A stretch of 32,674 bases of DNA. It comes from Phycisphaerales bacterium (GTDB taxonomy: Bacteria; Planctomycetota; Phycisphaerae; Sedimentisphaerales; Anaerobacaceae). Shown piece by piece: positions 22,576 through 30,959 of this stretch. The notes under the pieces are model-generated. The model was not told where the DNA came from and made no database searches. It saw only the letters and a program-made list of their open reading frames with translations. Location: the NCBI GenBank assembly GCA_003141315.1, contig PLLP01000014.1:105803-138476 (forward strand), read 5' to 3'. The translations under genes were made by a program, and so were the position numbers. Within the stretch, counting starts at the first letter, position 1. Each line of letters opens with the position of its first letter.

Positions 22576-23406
22576 CTATTTTTTTTCGTCAGTTGGTTTT
22601 TGTTCCGGCTGTGGAAAAACCTCTTTGTAGATTTCATAGATACGGCGAAGCTCCTTAATCGGCTCCGGGTTATCGTCAACTCGGATGTCGCGGTATCGGT
22701 CGTTGTAGCCGCCATAACCCCAGCCTTCCCGAACGACATAAAGTGCCGCTGATTGTCTGCCTCGCTTGTCGCCGCCGGCAGCCTGGCCTGCTTCGAGGGC
22801 GGCAATCAATCGCAACGACAATTCGCCTTTGGTATTTTCAAAAGCCTTTGCCATTTCATCAACGACCGCGGGGCCTGCAAGTATGTTGCCCTGCACGGTG
22901 TAGAATTTACCTCTATGTCCGCCTGCCCAGCTATTGCATTTATCGCCTGTAAAGTTCGCCGCTCGACCGTTGGCATCGACAATACCTATCTGGCGTGACG
23001 GGGCTTCCGCATCACCTGCCATAAGTTTCTTAATCACATCATTCGGGTCGAGACCCTGTTCAAGATATTTCAAACCCTGCGGGCCGTAAGCCGTATTGGC
23101 GTAGGACTGCGTGGCGATAGCGCCGACGCCGGCCTTCGCCCATGGCACAATCGAGCCGACCGAAACAACCTTCGATTGCACCGCGATGCCCAGCTCCTTT
23201 GTGTTCGGGTCATAAGCGACTATCGAGAACGTCGCTACCGTCGGTATCCCGATTCTGTCGGGGCTCACTGCAGGCGGCACCGACTCCTTTAATTGCATTG
23301 CTGAACTATTTTGCGCCTTTTGACATTCACAGGAGAAATTCCCAACCAACAGAAAAACCAGACAAGTCCCAACGGCGAAAATTCTGAACATTCTTGCAGT
23401 TCTCAT
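22576..23406 (-). CDS. DUF1028 family Ntn-hydrolase-like lipoprotein
   Basis: A 276-residue exported protein. The N-terminus (MRTARMFRIFAVGTCLVFLLVGNFSCE) is a signal sequence with a possible lipobox ending at Cys26. The mature part has the DUF1028 pattern: ATFSIVAYDPNTKELGIAVQSKVVSVGSIVPWAKAGVGAIATQSYANTAYG, then GLDPNDVIKKLMAGD and QGNILAGPAVVDEMAKAF. The family is predicted to adopt an N-terminal-nucleophile hydrolase fold; its substrate is unknown. GAGGAG eight bases before ATG 23406 fixes the start. It is divergent from the Agl23-like gene over a 254-bp spacer. Confidence 0.82.
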   Translation of the reverse strand: MRTARMFRIFAVGTCLVFLLVGNFSCECQKAQNSSAMQLKESVPPAVSPDRIGIPTVATFSIVAYDPNTKELGIAVQSKVVSVGSIVPWAKAGVGAIATQSYANTAYGPQGLKYLEQGLDPNDVIKKLMAGDAEAPSRQIGIVDANGRAANFTGDKCNSWAGGHRGKFYTVQGNILAGPAVVDEMAKAFENTKGELSLRLIAALEAGQAAGGDKRGRQSAALYVVREGWGYGGYNDRYRDIRVDDNPEPIKELRRIYEIYKEVFPQPEQKPTDEKK

Positions 23407-23574
23407 AATCTTTACTCCTCAAAATTGATTGCCGATATAAATTTGGAAATACATTTTTCAATTCCTGAAATATCATAGCATTGCACAGACATCTTTCAAT
23501 TGAATTATTCCGGCAGGTTTATACTGCCAGACACATTGCGTAAGTCTCTTTTGCTTTAATTAAAATAACCGTGT

Positions 23575-23603
23575 TTGAAATTCAGATGCATCCGGATTAT
23601 AAT
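23575..23603 (+). promoter_or_regulatory. Sigma-70-type promoter upstream of the Agl23-like gene
   Basis: TTGAAA (23575-23580), 17 bases, TATAAT (23598-23603), an excellent match, 58 bases before ATG 23661. The rest of the divergent spacer (23407-23574) holds a short GGCAG/CTGCC hairpin near 23512-23529 and nothing else recognised. Confidence 0.7.
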
Positions 23604-23660
23604 AACCGCAATCGGCTGGTTGAATAAATAATTGATTGACGATTATTGTAATCTTCTCGA

Positions 23661-25250
23661 ATGAAACTGCTCAAAAAATATTTTTGGTTTTTACTTGTGG
23701 CTGTATTTGCCTTGTCTTTGCGGGCGCCTTGCCTGCGGCAAAGGCCTATGCAGGCCGACGAGGCCGTCCAGGCCTTCAAATTTGGCCAATTGCTGGAGAA
23801 AAATGAATACCGTTATGACCCGGCTAATTATCACGGGCCGGCCCTGAATTATTTTACATTGATTCCTGCCTGGCTTACCGGCTGCAAAAGTTTTGCCCGG
23901 CTCGACGAAGCAGTCGTTCGCATCGTTCCGGTTTTTTTCGGCGTTCTGCTTGTCCTTTTGCCTCTGCTCATTGTCGATTGCATTGGGAAAAGGGCCGCAC
24001 TTTTTGCCGCCTTGCTTTGTGCCGTCTCTGCCGCTATGGTCTTTTACAGCCGTTATTATATTCACGAAATGCTTTTGGTTTTTTCCTCTCTTGCCCTTAT
24101 CGTTTCCGGTTATAAATTCTTCGCCACGCGGAAAATTTTCTGGGCAGCCGCCGCGGGTGCTTCTGCCGGTTTGATGTATGCTGCAAAAGAGACCTGCATT
24201 ATCGCCTTTGTCTCGATGCTTGCCTCGTTTTATATTGTGAGGTTTTTGTCGAGCAGGCACGCGCATTCTTTCTTTAAAATCAGCCCGCCCAGGCGGGTCG
24301 AACCGTTTCACTTCCTTATCGCAATCGGCACAGCTTTACTTATATCAGCGGCGTTTTATTCTTCCTTTTTCAGGCATCCATCCGTCTTCCTTGATTCCTT
24401 CGGCTCTTTCCGGAATTACCTGCTGCGGTCTGCCGATGACCCGTTTAATATTCACGCATGGTATTACTATCTGCAGCTGCTTTTCTTTCCGAAAGTCGGC
24501 GGCTTTTATCTTATGTCTGAATCTGCCATTATCCTGCTGGCGGTATGCGGCTGCATTTTATGTCTTTTCAAGAAGGACTGGACTTACGCCAATAAGCCCT
24601 TTATACAGTTCCTTTGCCTTTATACAATTTTCGTAACGATTATCTATTCGTTAATTCCCTATAAAACGCCCTGGTGTATTCTTAATTTCCTTGCCGGTTT
24701 TATTCTCCTTGCGGGTTTTGCCGCCTCAGAAGTTTTCGATATATTGTCCAAAAAAATCGGCAGGTTTGCCGCGGCCTTGCTTTTTTCTGTTTTTTTCATC
24801 TGCATCTGCGGGCAAAGTATCGCCTTAAATTTCAAATACGACGCCGACCCTGCCAATCCTTATGTTTATGCCCCGACTTCGAAGGAAATTTATTTACTAT
24901 CTGAAAAAGTGGAAAAAATCGCTTCTGCTTATCCTGACGGCCACAATATGTTTATCGAGGTCGTCTGCTCGCAGGACCACTGGCCTATTCCCTGGTATCT
25001 GCGAAAATTTACTAATGTGAGCTACTGGAAGCAGCCTGACCATTTTGTTAAACCTGCGCCGGTTATTATTGTTTCATCTGACCTTGAGGCCGATACCCTG
25101 AAAATCCTCAGTCAACAGTCAGTGCCCGGCAGCCAAAATATATATGTTTCATTATTCGATAAAAAATATATAGAATTGCGACCGGCCTTCTATATCGCCG
25201 GCCTTGTTCAAAAAGACCTTTATGAAAAAATCGCTCAACCGGCCAAATGA
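23661..25250 (+). CDS. Agl23-like membrane glycosyltransferase (TIGR03663 / GT39-like)
   Basis: A 529-residue polytopic membrane protein with about ten hydrophobic segments. After the first membrane helix comes RPMQADEAVQAFKFGQLLEKNEYRYDPANYHGPALNYFTL. The DEA motif with a following YRYDP.NYHGP is the signature of the family annotated as flippase activity-associated protein Agl23 and of GT39-type mannosyltransferases that use lipid-linked sugars. The soluble C-terminal part lies after about residue 400. It probably transfers sugars on the periplasmic side; acceptor unknown. Residues encoded at 24284-24297 (SPPRR) come from a palindrome lying in frame between helices. The alkaline phosphatase gene follows by 47 bases, likely in the same transcript. 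Confidence 0.8.
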   Translation: MKLLKKYFWFLLVAVFALSLRAPCLRQRPMQADEAVQAFKFGQLLEKNEYRYDPANYHGPALNYFTLIPAWLTGCKSFARLDEAVVRIVPVFFGVLLVLLPLLIVDCIGKRAALFAALLCAVSAAMVFYSRYYIHEMLLVFSSLALIVSGYKFFATRKIFWAAAAGASAGLMYAAKETCIIAFVSMLASFYIVRFLSSRHAHSFFKISPPRRVEPFHFLIAIGTALLISAAFYSSFFRHPSVFLDSFGSFRNYLLRSADDPFNIHAWYYYLQLLFFPKVGGFYLMSESAIILLAVCGCILCLFKKDWTYANKPFIQFLCLYTIFVTIIYSLIPYKTPWCILNFLAGFILLAGFAASEVFDILSKKIGRFAAALLFSVFFICICGQSIALNFKYDADPANPYVYAPTSKEIYLLSEKVEKIASAYPDGHNMFIEVVCSQDHWPIPWYLRKFTNVSYWKQPDHFVKPAPVIIVSSDLEADTLKILSQQSVPGSQNIYVSLFDKKYIELRPAFYIAGLVQKDLYEKIAQPAK

Positions 25251-25297
25251 ATCGAAATTCGCGCAATAAACTTTTTATATTTGGAGGTAATGTTTAA

Positions 25298-26536
25298 GTG
25301 AAGACTCTTAAGAAAAAATTCATTCTTTGTATCTTCTTTTGTCTGTTTTTTAATCTTACTGCTGTCTATGCGGCGGACGATTCGCATGAAATAGACCTTA
25401 ATGCCATTGTGGATGCGAATAGTTTCAAATATCCGAAAGACGTCAATTTGTACCCGTTAATAGATGGCAATAATGTTAAGAATGTAATTCTGTTAATCGG
25501 CGACGGTATGGGTCCGGGCATTATTGCTTCTGCCCGTGCCAAAGCGGCTTCACCCGGCGGCCTGCTGTATATGGAGCGTTTTCCTGTTATCGGAATCCAG
25601 AAAAACTATTCTGCAAATGCACTCATAACCGATTCCGCTGCCGCCGCCACTGCCCTCGCTGCCGGCCGAAAAACCAACAATCAAATGGTTGGTATCACTC
25701 CTGACGGAACAAAGTTAAAAACGATTCTCGAAGCTGCGAGAGATAATGGTTTTAAGACAGGCCTTGTCGTCACTTCCACTATAACTCATGCAACGCCGGC
25801 CTGTTTCGCCTCGCACATCTCGAATCGAGATGACGAACCGGAAATCGCAGGGCAGCTTATCGCCAATAAAGTCAACGTCTTGTTTGGCGGGGGCCGGCAG
25901 TTTTTCCTGCCAAAAAATGCTCCCGGCAGCAAAAGACCCGATAATAAAAATCTCATAAAACAGGCAGAGGATTTGGGGTATCTTTATATTCAGGATGCAA
26001 ATGGTCTCAAATTCGCAAAAGGAAAATATATCCTCGGTCTTTTCCAGCTCAAACACTTAACTACGCAGCAGCCGGAACCCTCCCTCGCGGAGCTTACAGG
26101 AAAGGCCATTGAGGTTCTTAATGAACCGGAAAAAGAATCATTCGTCGACAGGGACAAAGGCTTCTTTCTTATGGTCGAGGGCAGCCAGATTGATTTTGCC
26201 GCCCATCTGGATAATCTAAACCACACGATTCGCCAAACGCTGCTTTTCGACAGGGCGGTAAAGATGGCCGTCGATTTCGCATTAAAGGATAAACATACGC
26301 TTGTTATCGTCACCGCCGACCACGATACCGGCGGCCTTACCATCACAGGCGGCGATTTAACCGGGAAGCATCTTAAAGTAAAGTGGACGAGTCTGGACCA
26401 CACGGGCTTGCCGATAATTGTATATGCCTTCGGCCCGGCTGCTCAAACCTTTTCCGGAACTTACGATAATACTGATATACCCAAAAAAATTGCTTATTTG
26501 CTCGGCATAAAAAACTTCCCACAAAATGAAAAATAG
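25298..26536 (+). CDS. Alkaline phosphatase
   Basis: Exported metal-dependent phosphomonoesterase of the PhoA superfamily, 412 residues. The signal peptide ends near residue 26 (FNLTAVYAA). VILLIGDGMGPG gives the first metal-binding aspartate, and TDSAAAATALAAGRKT has nucleophile Ser113. HATPACFASHISNRDDE, EGSQIDFAAHLDN, TADHDTGG and SLDHTGLPI supply the remaining metal ligands. GTG 25298 is preceded by GGAGGT. It is behind the Agl23-like gene with no terminator between. No Pho box was identified, so phosphate control is not shown. Confidence 0.92.
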   Translation: MKTLKKKFILCIFFCLFFNLTAVYAADDSHEIDLNAIVDANSFKYPKDVNLYPLIDGNNVKNVILLIGDGMGPGIIASARAKAASPGGLLYMERFPVIGIQKNYSANALITDSAAAATALAAGRKTNNQMVGITPDGTKLKTILEAARDNGFKTGLVVTSTITHATPACFASHISNRDDEPEIAGQLIANKVNVLFGGGRQFFLPKNAPGSKRPDNKNLIKQAEDLGYLYIQDANGLKFAKGKYILGLFQLKHLTTQQPEPSLAELTGKAIEVLNEPEKESFVDRDKGFFLMVEGSQIDFAAHLDNLNHTIRQTLLFDRAVKMAVDFALKDKHTLVIVTADHDTGGLTITGGDLTGKHLKVKWTSLDHTGLPIIVYAFGPAAQTFSGTYDNTDIPKKIAYLLGIKNFPQNEK

Positions 26537-26576
26537 AAGTTCGATTTTCCCATCACGGGGCAGAACAACCAAACGC

Positions 26577-26606
26577 TTGACTAAAGCACATAATTTTTGA
26601 TATAAT
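26577..26606 (+). promoter_or_regulatory. Sigma-70-type promoter of the methyltransferase-permease pair
   Basis: TTGACT (26577-26582), 18 bases, TATAAT (26601-26606). A 6-bp hairpin (TATGCC-CGAC-GGCATA, 26615-26630) lies almost at the predicted 5' end of the transcript, where it could stabilise the mRNA. The leader to ATG 26693 is about 80 bases. Confidence 0.65.
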
Positions 26607-26692
26607 AAACTTTTTATGCCCGACGGCATATATTAAATTATTTGGCTAATCGAAATATCCAGATTCGATATTTATTTGAAAGAGAACAACAA

Positions 26693-27400
26693 ATGTTAAA
26701 GAAAATCACGTTAAATTTAGTTGCTGTGGTTCTTTTGGCAGGTTTTACAATTCTGCTTGTGCAGTGTGTCGAAAGCAACCACAAAGACCTTCAGCGCCAG
26801 ATAAAATCAACCGGCACATCCGGGCAATCTTCGACGGCAGCCGTACAGGCGGAAATAAAACCAAAAAAATTACACGACCCGGACGTTGGCCCGGTTCCCA
26901 CACCGCAGGACGTGGTTGAGAAAATGCTGGAGGTGGCAAAGGTCAAAAAGACTGATTTAGTCTACGACCTTGGCTGTGGTGATGGCCGGATAGTGGTGAC
27001 TGCCGCCAAAAAATACGGCTGTAGGGCTGTTGGCTACGACATCGAATACGACAGGGTCAAAGAATCTCTTGAAAATGTAAAAAAGAATCACGTTGAAAAC
27101 CTCGTCACAATTGAGCAGCAGGATATCTTTACTCTTGACCTTAGTAAAGCGGATGTAATTACTCTTTTTCTGCTTCCGGAACTCAACGTAAGGCTTATCC
27201 CCCAGCTTGAAAAACTCAAACCCGGCTCCCGGATTGTATCACAGGAATTTGACATGGAAGGTGTCGAGCCGGATAAGATTGTGACGATTGTCTCGAACGA
27301 AACAAATGCACCGCATTTGATATACTTGTGGACAACTCCGCTTAAAAAGCAGGCCAAAATCGATAAACCTGAGAAATCGATTAATGACAGCAACTCCTAA
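26693..27400 (+). CDS. Membrane-anchored/exported class I methyltransferase
   Basis: A 235-residue SAM-dependent methyltransferase with an N-terminal export signal (MLKKITLNLVAVVLLAGFTILLVQC), whose LLVQC resembles a lipobox. After a Ser/Thr/Gln linker comes VGPVPTPQDVVEKMLEVA, then motif I VYDLGCGDGRIVVTAAKK, AVGYDIE (SAM ribose contact), QDIFTLDLSKADVITLFLLPELNVRLIPQL and LKPGSRIVSQEFDMEG. This resembles lysine methyltransferases of the FAM173/DOT1-like group. ATG 26693 (GAAAGAGAA before it) is preferred over TTG 26642, which would bury the signal. Its end overlaps the permease start by 17 bases, implying coupled translation. A SAM enzyme outside the cytoplasm is odd; it may simply face the cytosol. 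Confidence 0.75.
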   Translation: MLKKITLNLVAVVLLAGFTILLVQCVESNHKDLQRQIKSTGTSGQSSTAAVQAEIKPKKLHDPDVGPVPTPQDVVEKMLEVAKVKKTDLVYDLGCGDGRIVVTAAKKYGCRAVGYDIEYDRVKESLENVKKNHVENLVTIEQQDIFTLDLSKADVITLFLLPELNVRLIPQLEKLKPGSRIVSQEFDMEGVEPDKIVTIVSNETNAPHLIYLWTTPLKKQAKIDKPEKSINDSNS

Positions 27401-28715
27401 AAAGGAATTATCGCTTTTTGATTCCACATCCATAATTGTTGGTATTATTATCGGTGCCGGAATCTACCAGATGGCGCCGACAATAGCAAAGGGGGCGTTT
27501 TGCTGGTGGGGGGTGTTGTTGATTTGGGCCGCCGGCGGCATTCTTTCATTGTGCGGCGCAGCCTGTTATGCAGAGCTGGCTACCGCGTATCCTAAAGAGG
27601 GCGGCGACTATGTATATTTAAGCCGCTCTTATGGAAAATGGGCGGGATTTTTATTCGGCTGGGCGCAGCTTACCATTGTCAGACCCGGCGACATTGCCAT
27701 TATGGCCTTTGCCTTTGCCACCTACGCGCGCGCGGTCTATGACCCTTTTATTAACCACCCCGCATCCGCATATAGTCAGCAGATTTTTGCTGCTGGCGCT
27801 GCTGCGATTCTGACAGCAATCAATATTCTCGGCGTCAAGGAGGGTAAGTGGGTGCAGAATATTCTTACCGCTGTCAAGGCACTGGGGCTTTTGGCTATTG
27901 TAGGGGTGGCTTTTGTCTCACCTGGTAATCCTGTTAATACCGGCTCCTTCGGTTCGATTCCGGTAAGCCTTGCTCTTATTTTTGTTTTATTTACTTATGG
28001 CGGCTGGAATGAGATGGCTTATGTCGCTGCCGAGGTAAAAAATCCCAACCGCAACATTACCCGCGCTCTGCTCTTCGGCACCGCGGCGGTCATTATTCTT
28101 TACCTGCTGGTCAACGGCGCTTTCCTTTACACTCTCGGTTTTAACGGCCTGGCAAATTCACAGGCAGTCGCAGCCGACAGCATTGCTACCGTTTTTCCAA
28201 AAAGTGCAGGCTCGCTTATAAGTGCGTTGGTCTGTATCTCCGCACTCGGAGCTGTTAACGGCCTCATCTTTACCGGCGCTCGTATTTCTTATGCTATGGG
28301 TGCTGAGCATCCTGCATTTGGCATTCTCGGCAGGTGGCACAGGCTTACAGGAACGCCTGCCTGGTCACTTTTGGTGCAGGGGGTTATTGCTATTACACTC
28401 ATTCTTGCTTTCGGGTCCTTTGTCGATACGATTCTTTATACAGCCCCGGCGGTCTATGCCTTTTATCTGGCAAGCAGCTTGTCCGTGATTGTTCTCAGGA
28501 AGAAGGAGCCTGATGTCGAGCGTCCTTATCGTGTGACCGGCTACCCCTTCACGCCCGTAATCTTTTCTGCTGTCTGTGCGATTCTAATCTATAGTGCCGT
28601 CGCGTATGCTGCTGTGAATAAGCCCGTAAGCCTCGTTGTCCTGCTGGCTACGCTTTTAGCCGGTCTGCTCGTGTACAGGCTTGAACGCTTTTTCTCTCCG
28701 GCTAACCTTCGCTGA
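27384..28715 (+). CDS. APC-family amino acid permease
   Basis: A 443-residue transporter with about 12 membrane helices. The N-terminal SIIVGIIIGAGIYQMAPTIAKG is the substrate-binding GxG region of APC/LAT-type permeases. CYAELATAYPKEGGDYVYLSRSYGKWAGFLFGWAQ is the conserved helix 2-3 region, and later FVLFTYGGWNEMAYVAAEVKNPNRNITRALLFGT is typical of LAT-like exchangers. Substrate is probably an amino acid; not narrower from sequence. It overlaps the methyltransferase by 17 bases in another frame and converges with the tRNA gene at 28765. Confidence 0.9.
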   Translation: MTATPKKELSLFDSTSIIVGIIIGAGIYQMAPTIAKGAFCWWGVLLIWAAGGILSLCGAACYAELATAYPKEGGDYVYLSRSYGKWAGFLFGWAQLTIVRPGDIAIMAFAFATYARAVYDPFINHPASAYSQQIFAAGAAAILTAINILGVKEGKWVQNILTAVKALGLLAIVGVAFVSPGNPVNTGSFGSIPVSLALIFVLFTYGGWNEMAYVAAEVKNPNRNITRALLFGTAAVIILYLLVNGAFLYTLGFNGLANSQAVAADSIATVFPKSAGSLISALVCISALGAVNGLIFTGARISYAMGAEHPAFGILGRWHRLTGTPAWSLLVQGVIAITLILAFGSFVDTILYTAPAVYAFYLASSLSVIVLRKKEPDVERPYRVTGYPFTPVIFSAVCAILIYSAVAYAAVNKPVSLVVLLATLLAGLLVYRLERFFSPANLR

Positions 28716-28764
28716 CGTTTCCGTGAGCAGCGGACTCTATTTTTGTTTGCTTTGCCAATCAAAA

Positions 28765-28839
28765 TCGGGGCGAGTGGACTTGAACCACCGACCTTTGGAC
28801 CCCCAGTCCAACGCGCTAGCCAAACTGCGCTACGCCCCG
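28765..28839 (-). tRNA. tRNA-Pro (anticodon GGG)
   Basis: Read on the minus strand from 28839: acceptor CGGGGCG (28833-28839) pairs with CGCCCCG (28766-28772). The D-arm has AGTTTGGCTAG. Anticodon stem TTGGA/TCCAA encloses loop CTGGGGG, giving anticodon GGG. The T-arm has GTTCAAGTC. Discriminator base is A (28765), and CCA is not encoded. A well-spaced promoter lies directly upstream. Confidence 0.95.
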
Positions 28840-28847
28840 GTAATCGT

Positions 28848-28876
28848 ATTCTAACTTATCCGGCAGTGCAAAACAA
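28848..28876 (-). promoter_or_regulatory. Promoter of tRNA-Pro
   Basis: On the minus strand TTGTTT (28871-28876), 17 bases, TAGAAT (28848-28853). The -10 element ends eight bases before the first base of the tRNA, so the transcript starts almost at the mature 5' end. Confidence 0.6.
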
Positions 28877-28917
28877 GCATTCATTAGCCGGTAATTTTTG
28901 TCGTCCTGAAACAAGCA

Positions 28918-29475
28918 TCAGGCTGGACTATCTAACGGCTCTAAGACATCCGTATCAATTTCAATGCTCGCAGCCTGGCCAAGCATATCTACCTGCAGCA
29001 CCAATCTTGCCGCTGCCCGGTTTTTTATGACAATACCTGACAGGCCCGCCAGCGGCCCGCCTGTCACCCTGCACCGCTGACCAACCTGCATATAATCGTG
29101 CGGCGTCAAATCGGCGCCGGCTTTTATCGCCTGCTCAATCTGCGACAATTCTTCCACTAATTTTGTCTGGTTTTTTACCTCGATGCAATTGGCGACACGA
29201 TTTGTCTTTAATACCTCAAGCCTCGCCGGCTCATCACCGCAGAAAAACAGGTATCCTCCGAATAACGGCAAAAGCGACCGCTGCTTTCTGCCTTTGCTGA
29301 AGCCGACCTTCCACTGCATCGGCAGAAAATAGCTCACGTTTTTTCGCGCAAGCTGATTTGCCAGTGCCTTTTCGTTGCGGCTTTTGGTATGCGCCACCCA
29401 CCACTGCCCGGAAAAATCGCGCAGCGGCTTTCCTTCAGGCCACGACAGCGGCGGGTTTTCACTTTCCTTCAGCAC
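28918..29475 (-). CDS. NusG-like transcription antiterminator (RfaH/UpxY type)
   Basis: A 185-residue NusG paralogue that would bind RNA polymerase and help it through long polysaccharide operons. The NGN domain starts at about residue 24 (QWWVAHTKSRNEKALANQLARKNVSYFLPM) and includes SLLPLFGGYLFFCGDEP. The KOW motif is at VGQRCRVTGGPLAGLSGIVIKN near residue 130. It is shorter and more divergent than housekeeping NusG and not near secE/rplK. GTG 29475 has AAGGA upstream. It sits 28 bases after a UDP-HexNAc dehydrogenase, typical of specialised NusG proteins tied to capsule/exopolysaccharide genes. Confidence 0.85.
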   Translation of the reverse strand: MLKESENPPLSWPEGKPLRDFSGQWWVAHTKSRNEKALANQLARKNVSYFLPMQWKVGFSKGRKQRSLLPLFGGYLFFCGDEPARLEVLKTNRVANCIEVKNQTKLVEELSQIEQAIKAGADLTPHDYMQVGQRCRVTGGPLAGLSGIVIKNRAAARLVLQVDMLGQAASIEIDTDVLEPLDSPA

Positions 29476-29503
29476 CGCGGGATTCCTTTCCAGGTCTTTT
29501 CGG

Positions 29504-30817
29504 CTATGCCTTCACTATTTTTTCTCTGCCGCTCTTTACGCCCGCAGTTGCATTTCGCGAATCGACCACCATCTTTGAATTGTTCACTATCCACTGATAA
29601 TCATAACAGGTGTGGTCGGTTGAAATCACCACAACGTCATAGCCTTTCAGCATCTTCGTCGAAAGCTTTTTGCTCTTCATCTGCAAATGATGCTGCCTCT
29701 GTTTTATCGAATGCGGCACATAGGGGTCGTTATAATCAACCTTGGCGCCTTTCTTTTCCAGAAGCTCAATCAGTTCTATCGATGGTGACTCCCGCAGGTC
29801 GTCTATATCTTTTTTGTAAGCAAGCCCGAGCACCAGCACCTTCGAGCCTTTGAGGCTTTTCTTTCTTTCGTTGAGGGCATCCATTGTTTTTGCTATTACG
29901 TAGTGTGGCATATTCGTGTTGATTTCGCCGGCCAGCTCGATGAATCTCGTCGCCATCCCGTACTGTCTTGCCTTCCAGGTCAGATAAAACGGGTCAATCG
30001 GTATGCAGTGTCCGCCGAGGCCCGGCCCTGGATAAAACGGATTGAATCCGAACGGTTTGGTCTTCGCCGATTCTATTACCTCCCAGACGTCAATTCCCAT
30101 CCGGTCAAAAACCATTTTCAATTCGTTGACCATTGCTATATTGATGCAGCGATAGACGTTTTCCAGTATCTTCGTCGCCTCTGCCACTTCCAGCGTCGTC
30201 ACCGCCACAACACGATTTATCGCCGCCCCATACATCTGGCAGGCCATCTCTTTGCACTTTTTTGTCAGGCCGCCGACGACTTTTGGTATCGTCTTTGTCG
30301 TAAAATACTTATTGCCCGGGTCTTCTCTTTCCGGCGAAAATGCCAGGTGAAAATCCACTCCCGCTTTCAGCCCGCTTGTTTCCAGAATCGGTATCATTAC
30401 TTCCCTTGTTGTTCCGGGATATGTCGTGCTTTCCAGTGAAATCAGTTGACCTCGCTGGATATATTTCGAAATGGTCTCTGTGCTTTTGACGATATACTGC
30501 ATATCCGGCTCACGGTTTATTGTGAGCGGTGTCGGCACGCATATAATTACCGCATCGACCTCTTTTATGCGTTTCATATCGCACGTCGCCTCGAACAATC
30601 CGGATTTTTTCATCTTGGCAACATCCGAATGCGGTATATGCTTGATTATGCTTTTGCCGGAATTTAGCACCTTGACTTTCTGGGCGTCAATGTCGAAACC
30701 CACCACGGATAACCCCGCCGACGTGAATTCTCGCACCAAAGGCAATCCCACATAGCCGAGTCCCAATACGCCTATCACTGCCTTTTTCTCATTTATTCTT
30801 TTTTCCCAGTCTGTCAT
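29504..30817 (-). CDS. UDP-N-acetyl-hexosamine 6-dehydrogenase (WbpA/WecC family)
   Basis: NAD+-dependent four-electron oxidation of a UDP-N-acetylhexosamine to the uronic acid, a precursor of surface polysaccharide. The 437-residue protein has the Rossmann motif IGVLGLGYVGLPLVREF at the N-terminus, VIICVPTPL, LESTTYPGTTREV, the central LAFSPEREDPGN and AEATKILENVYRCINIAMVNEL, and the catalytic GLGGHCIPIDP with Cys271. The C-terminal domain follows (VLVLGLAYKKDIDDLRESPS). The TTYPGTT form is nearer the UDP-GlcNAc/ManNAc branch than UDP-glucose dehydrogenase. It has its own strong promoter and a 100-base leader, and precedes the NusG-like gene. Confidence 0.92.
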   Translation of the reverse strand: MTDWEKRINEKKAVIGVLGLGYVGLPLVREFTSAGLSVVGFDIDAQKVKVLNSGKSIIKHIPHSDVAKMKKSGLFEATCDMKRIKEVDAVIICVPTPLTINREPDMQYIVKSTETISKYIQRGQLISLESTTYPGTTREVMIPILETSGLKAGVDFHLAFSPEREDPGNKYFTTKTIPKVVGGLTKKCKEMACQMYGAAINRVVAVTTLEVAEATKILENVYRCINIAMVNELKMVFDRMGIDVWEVIESAKTKPFGFNPFYPGPGLGGHCIPIDPFYLTWKARQYGMATRFIELAGEINTNMPHYVIAKTMDALNERKKSLKGSKVLVLGLAYKKDIDDLRESPSIELIELLEKKGAKVDYNDPYVPHSIKQRQHHLQMKSKKLSTKMLKGYDVVVISTDHTCYDYQWIVNNSKMVVDSRNATAGVKSGREKIVKA

Positions 30818-30922
30818 AGCACCTGCTCCAAAATAAAGTTATAGAAAAATTCTGCAAAACCACACACCTTTTACTGCCCCAACCCTGAAAAGTCCGGATT
30901 AAATCGTTATTTTGAAAGTGTT

Positions 30923-30951
30923 ATTCTACTTAAATTTGGCCGGATTGTCAA
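30923..30951 (-). promoter_or_regulatory. Sigma-70 promoter of the dehydrogenase-NusG unit
   Basis: On the minus strand TTGACA (30946-30951), 17 bases, TAGAAT (30923-30928), near consensus. It begins just downstream of the manA stop. The predicted leader (about 30818-30916) is roughly 100 bases; no riboswitch was recognised in it. Confidence 0.75.
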
Positions 30952-30959
30952 AAAAAATC

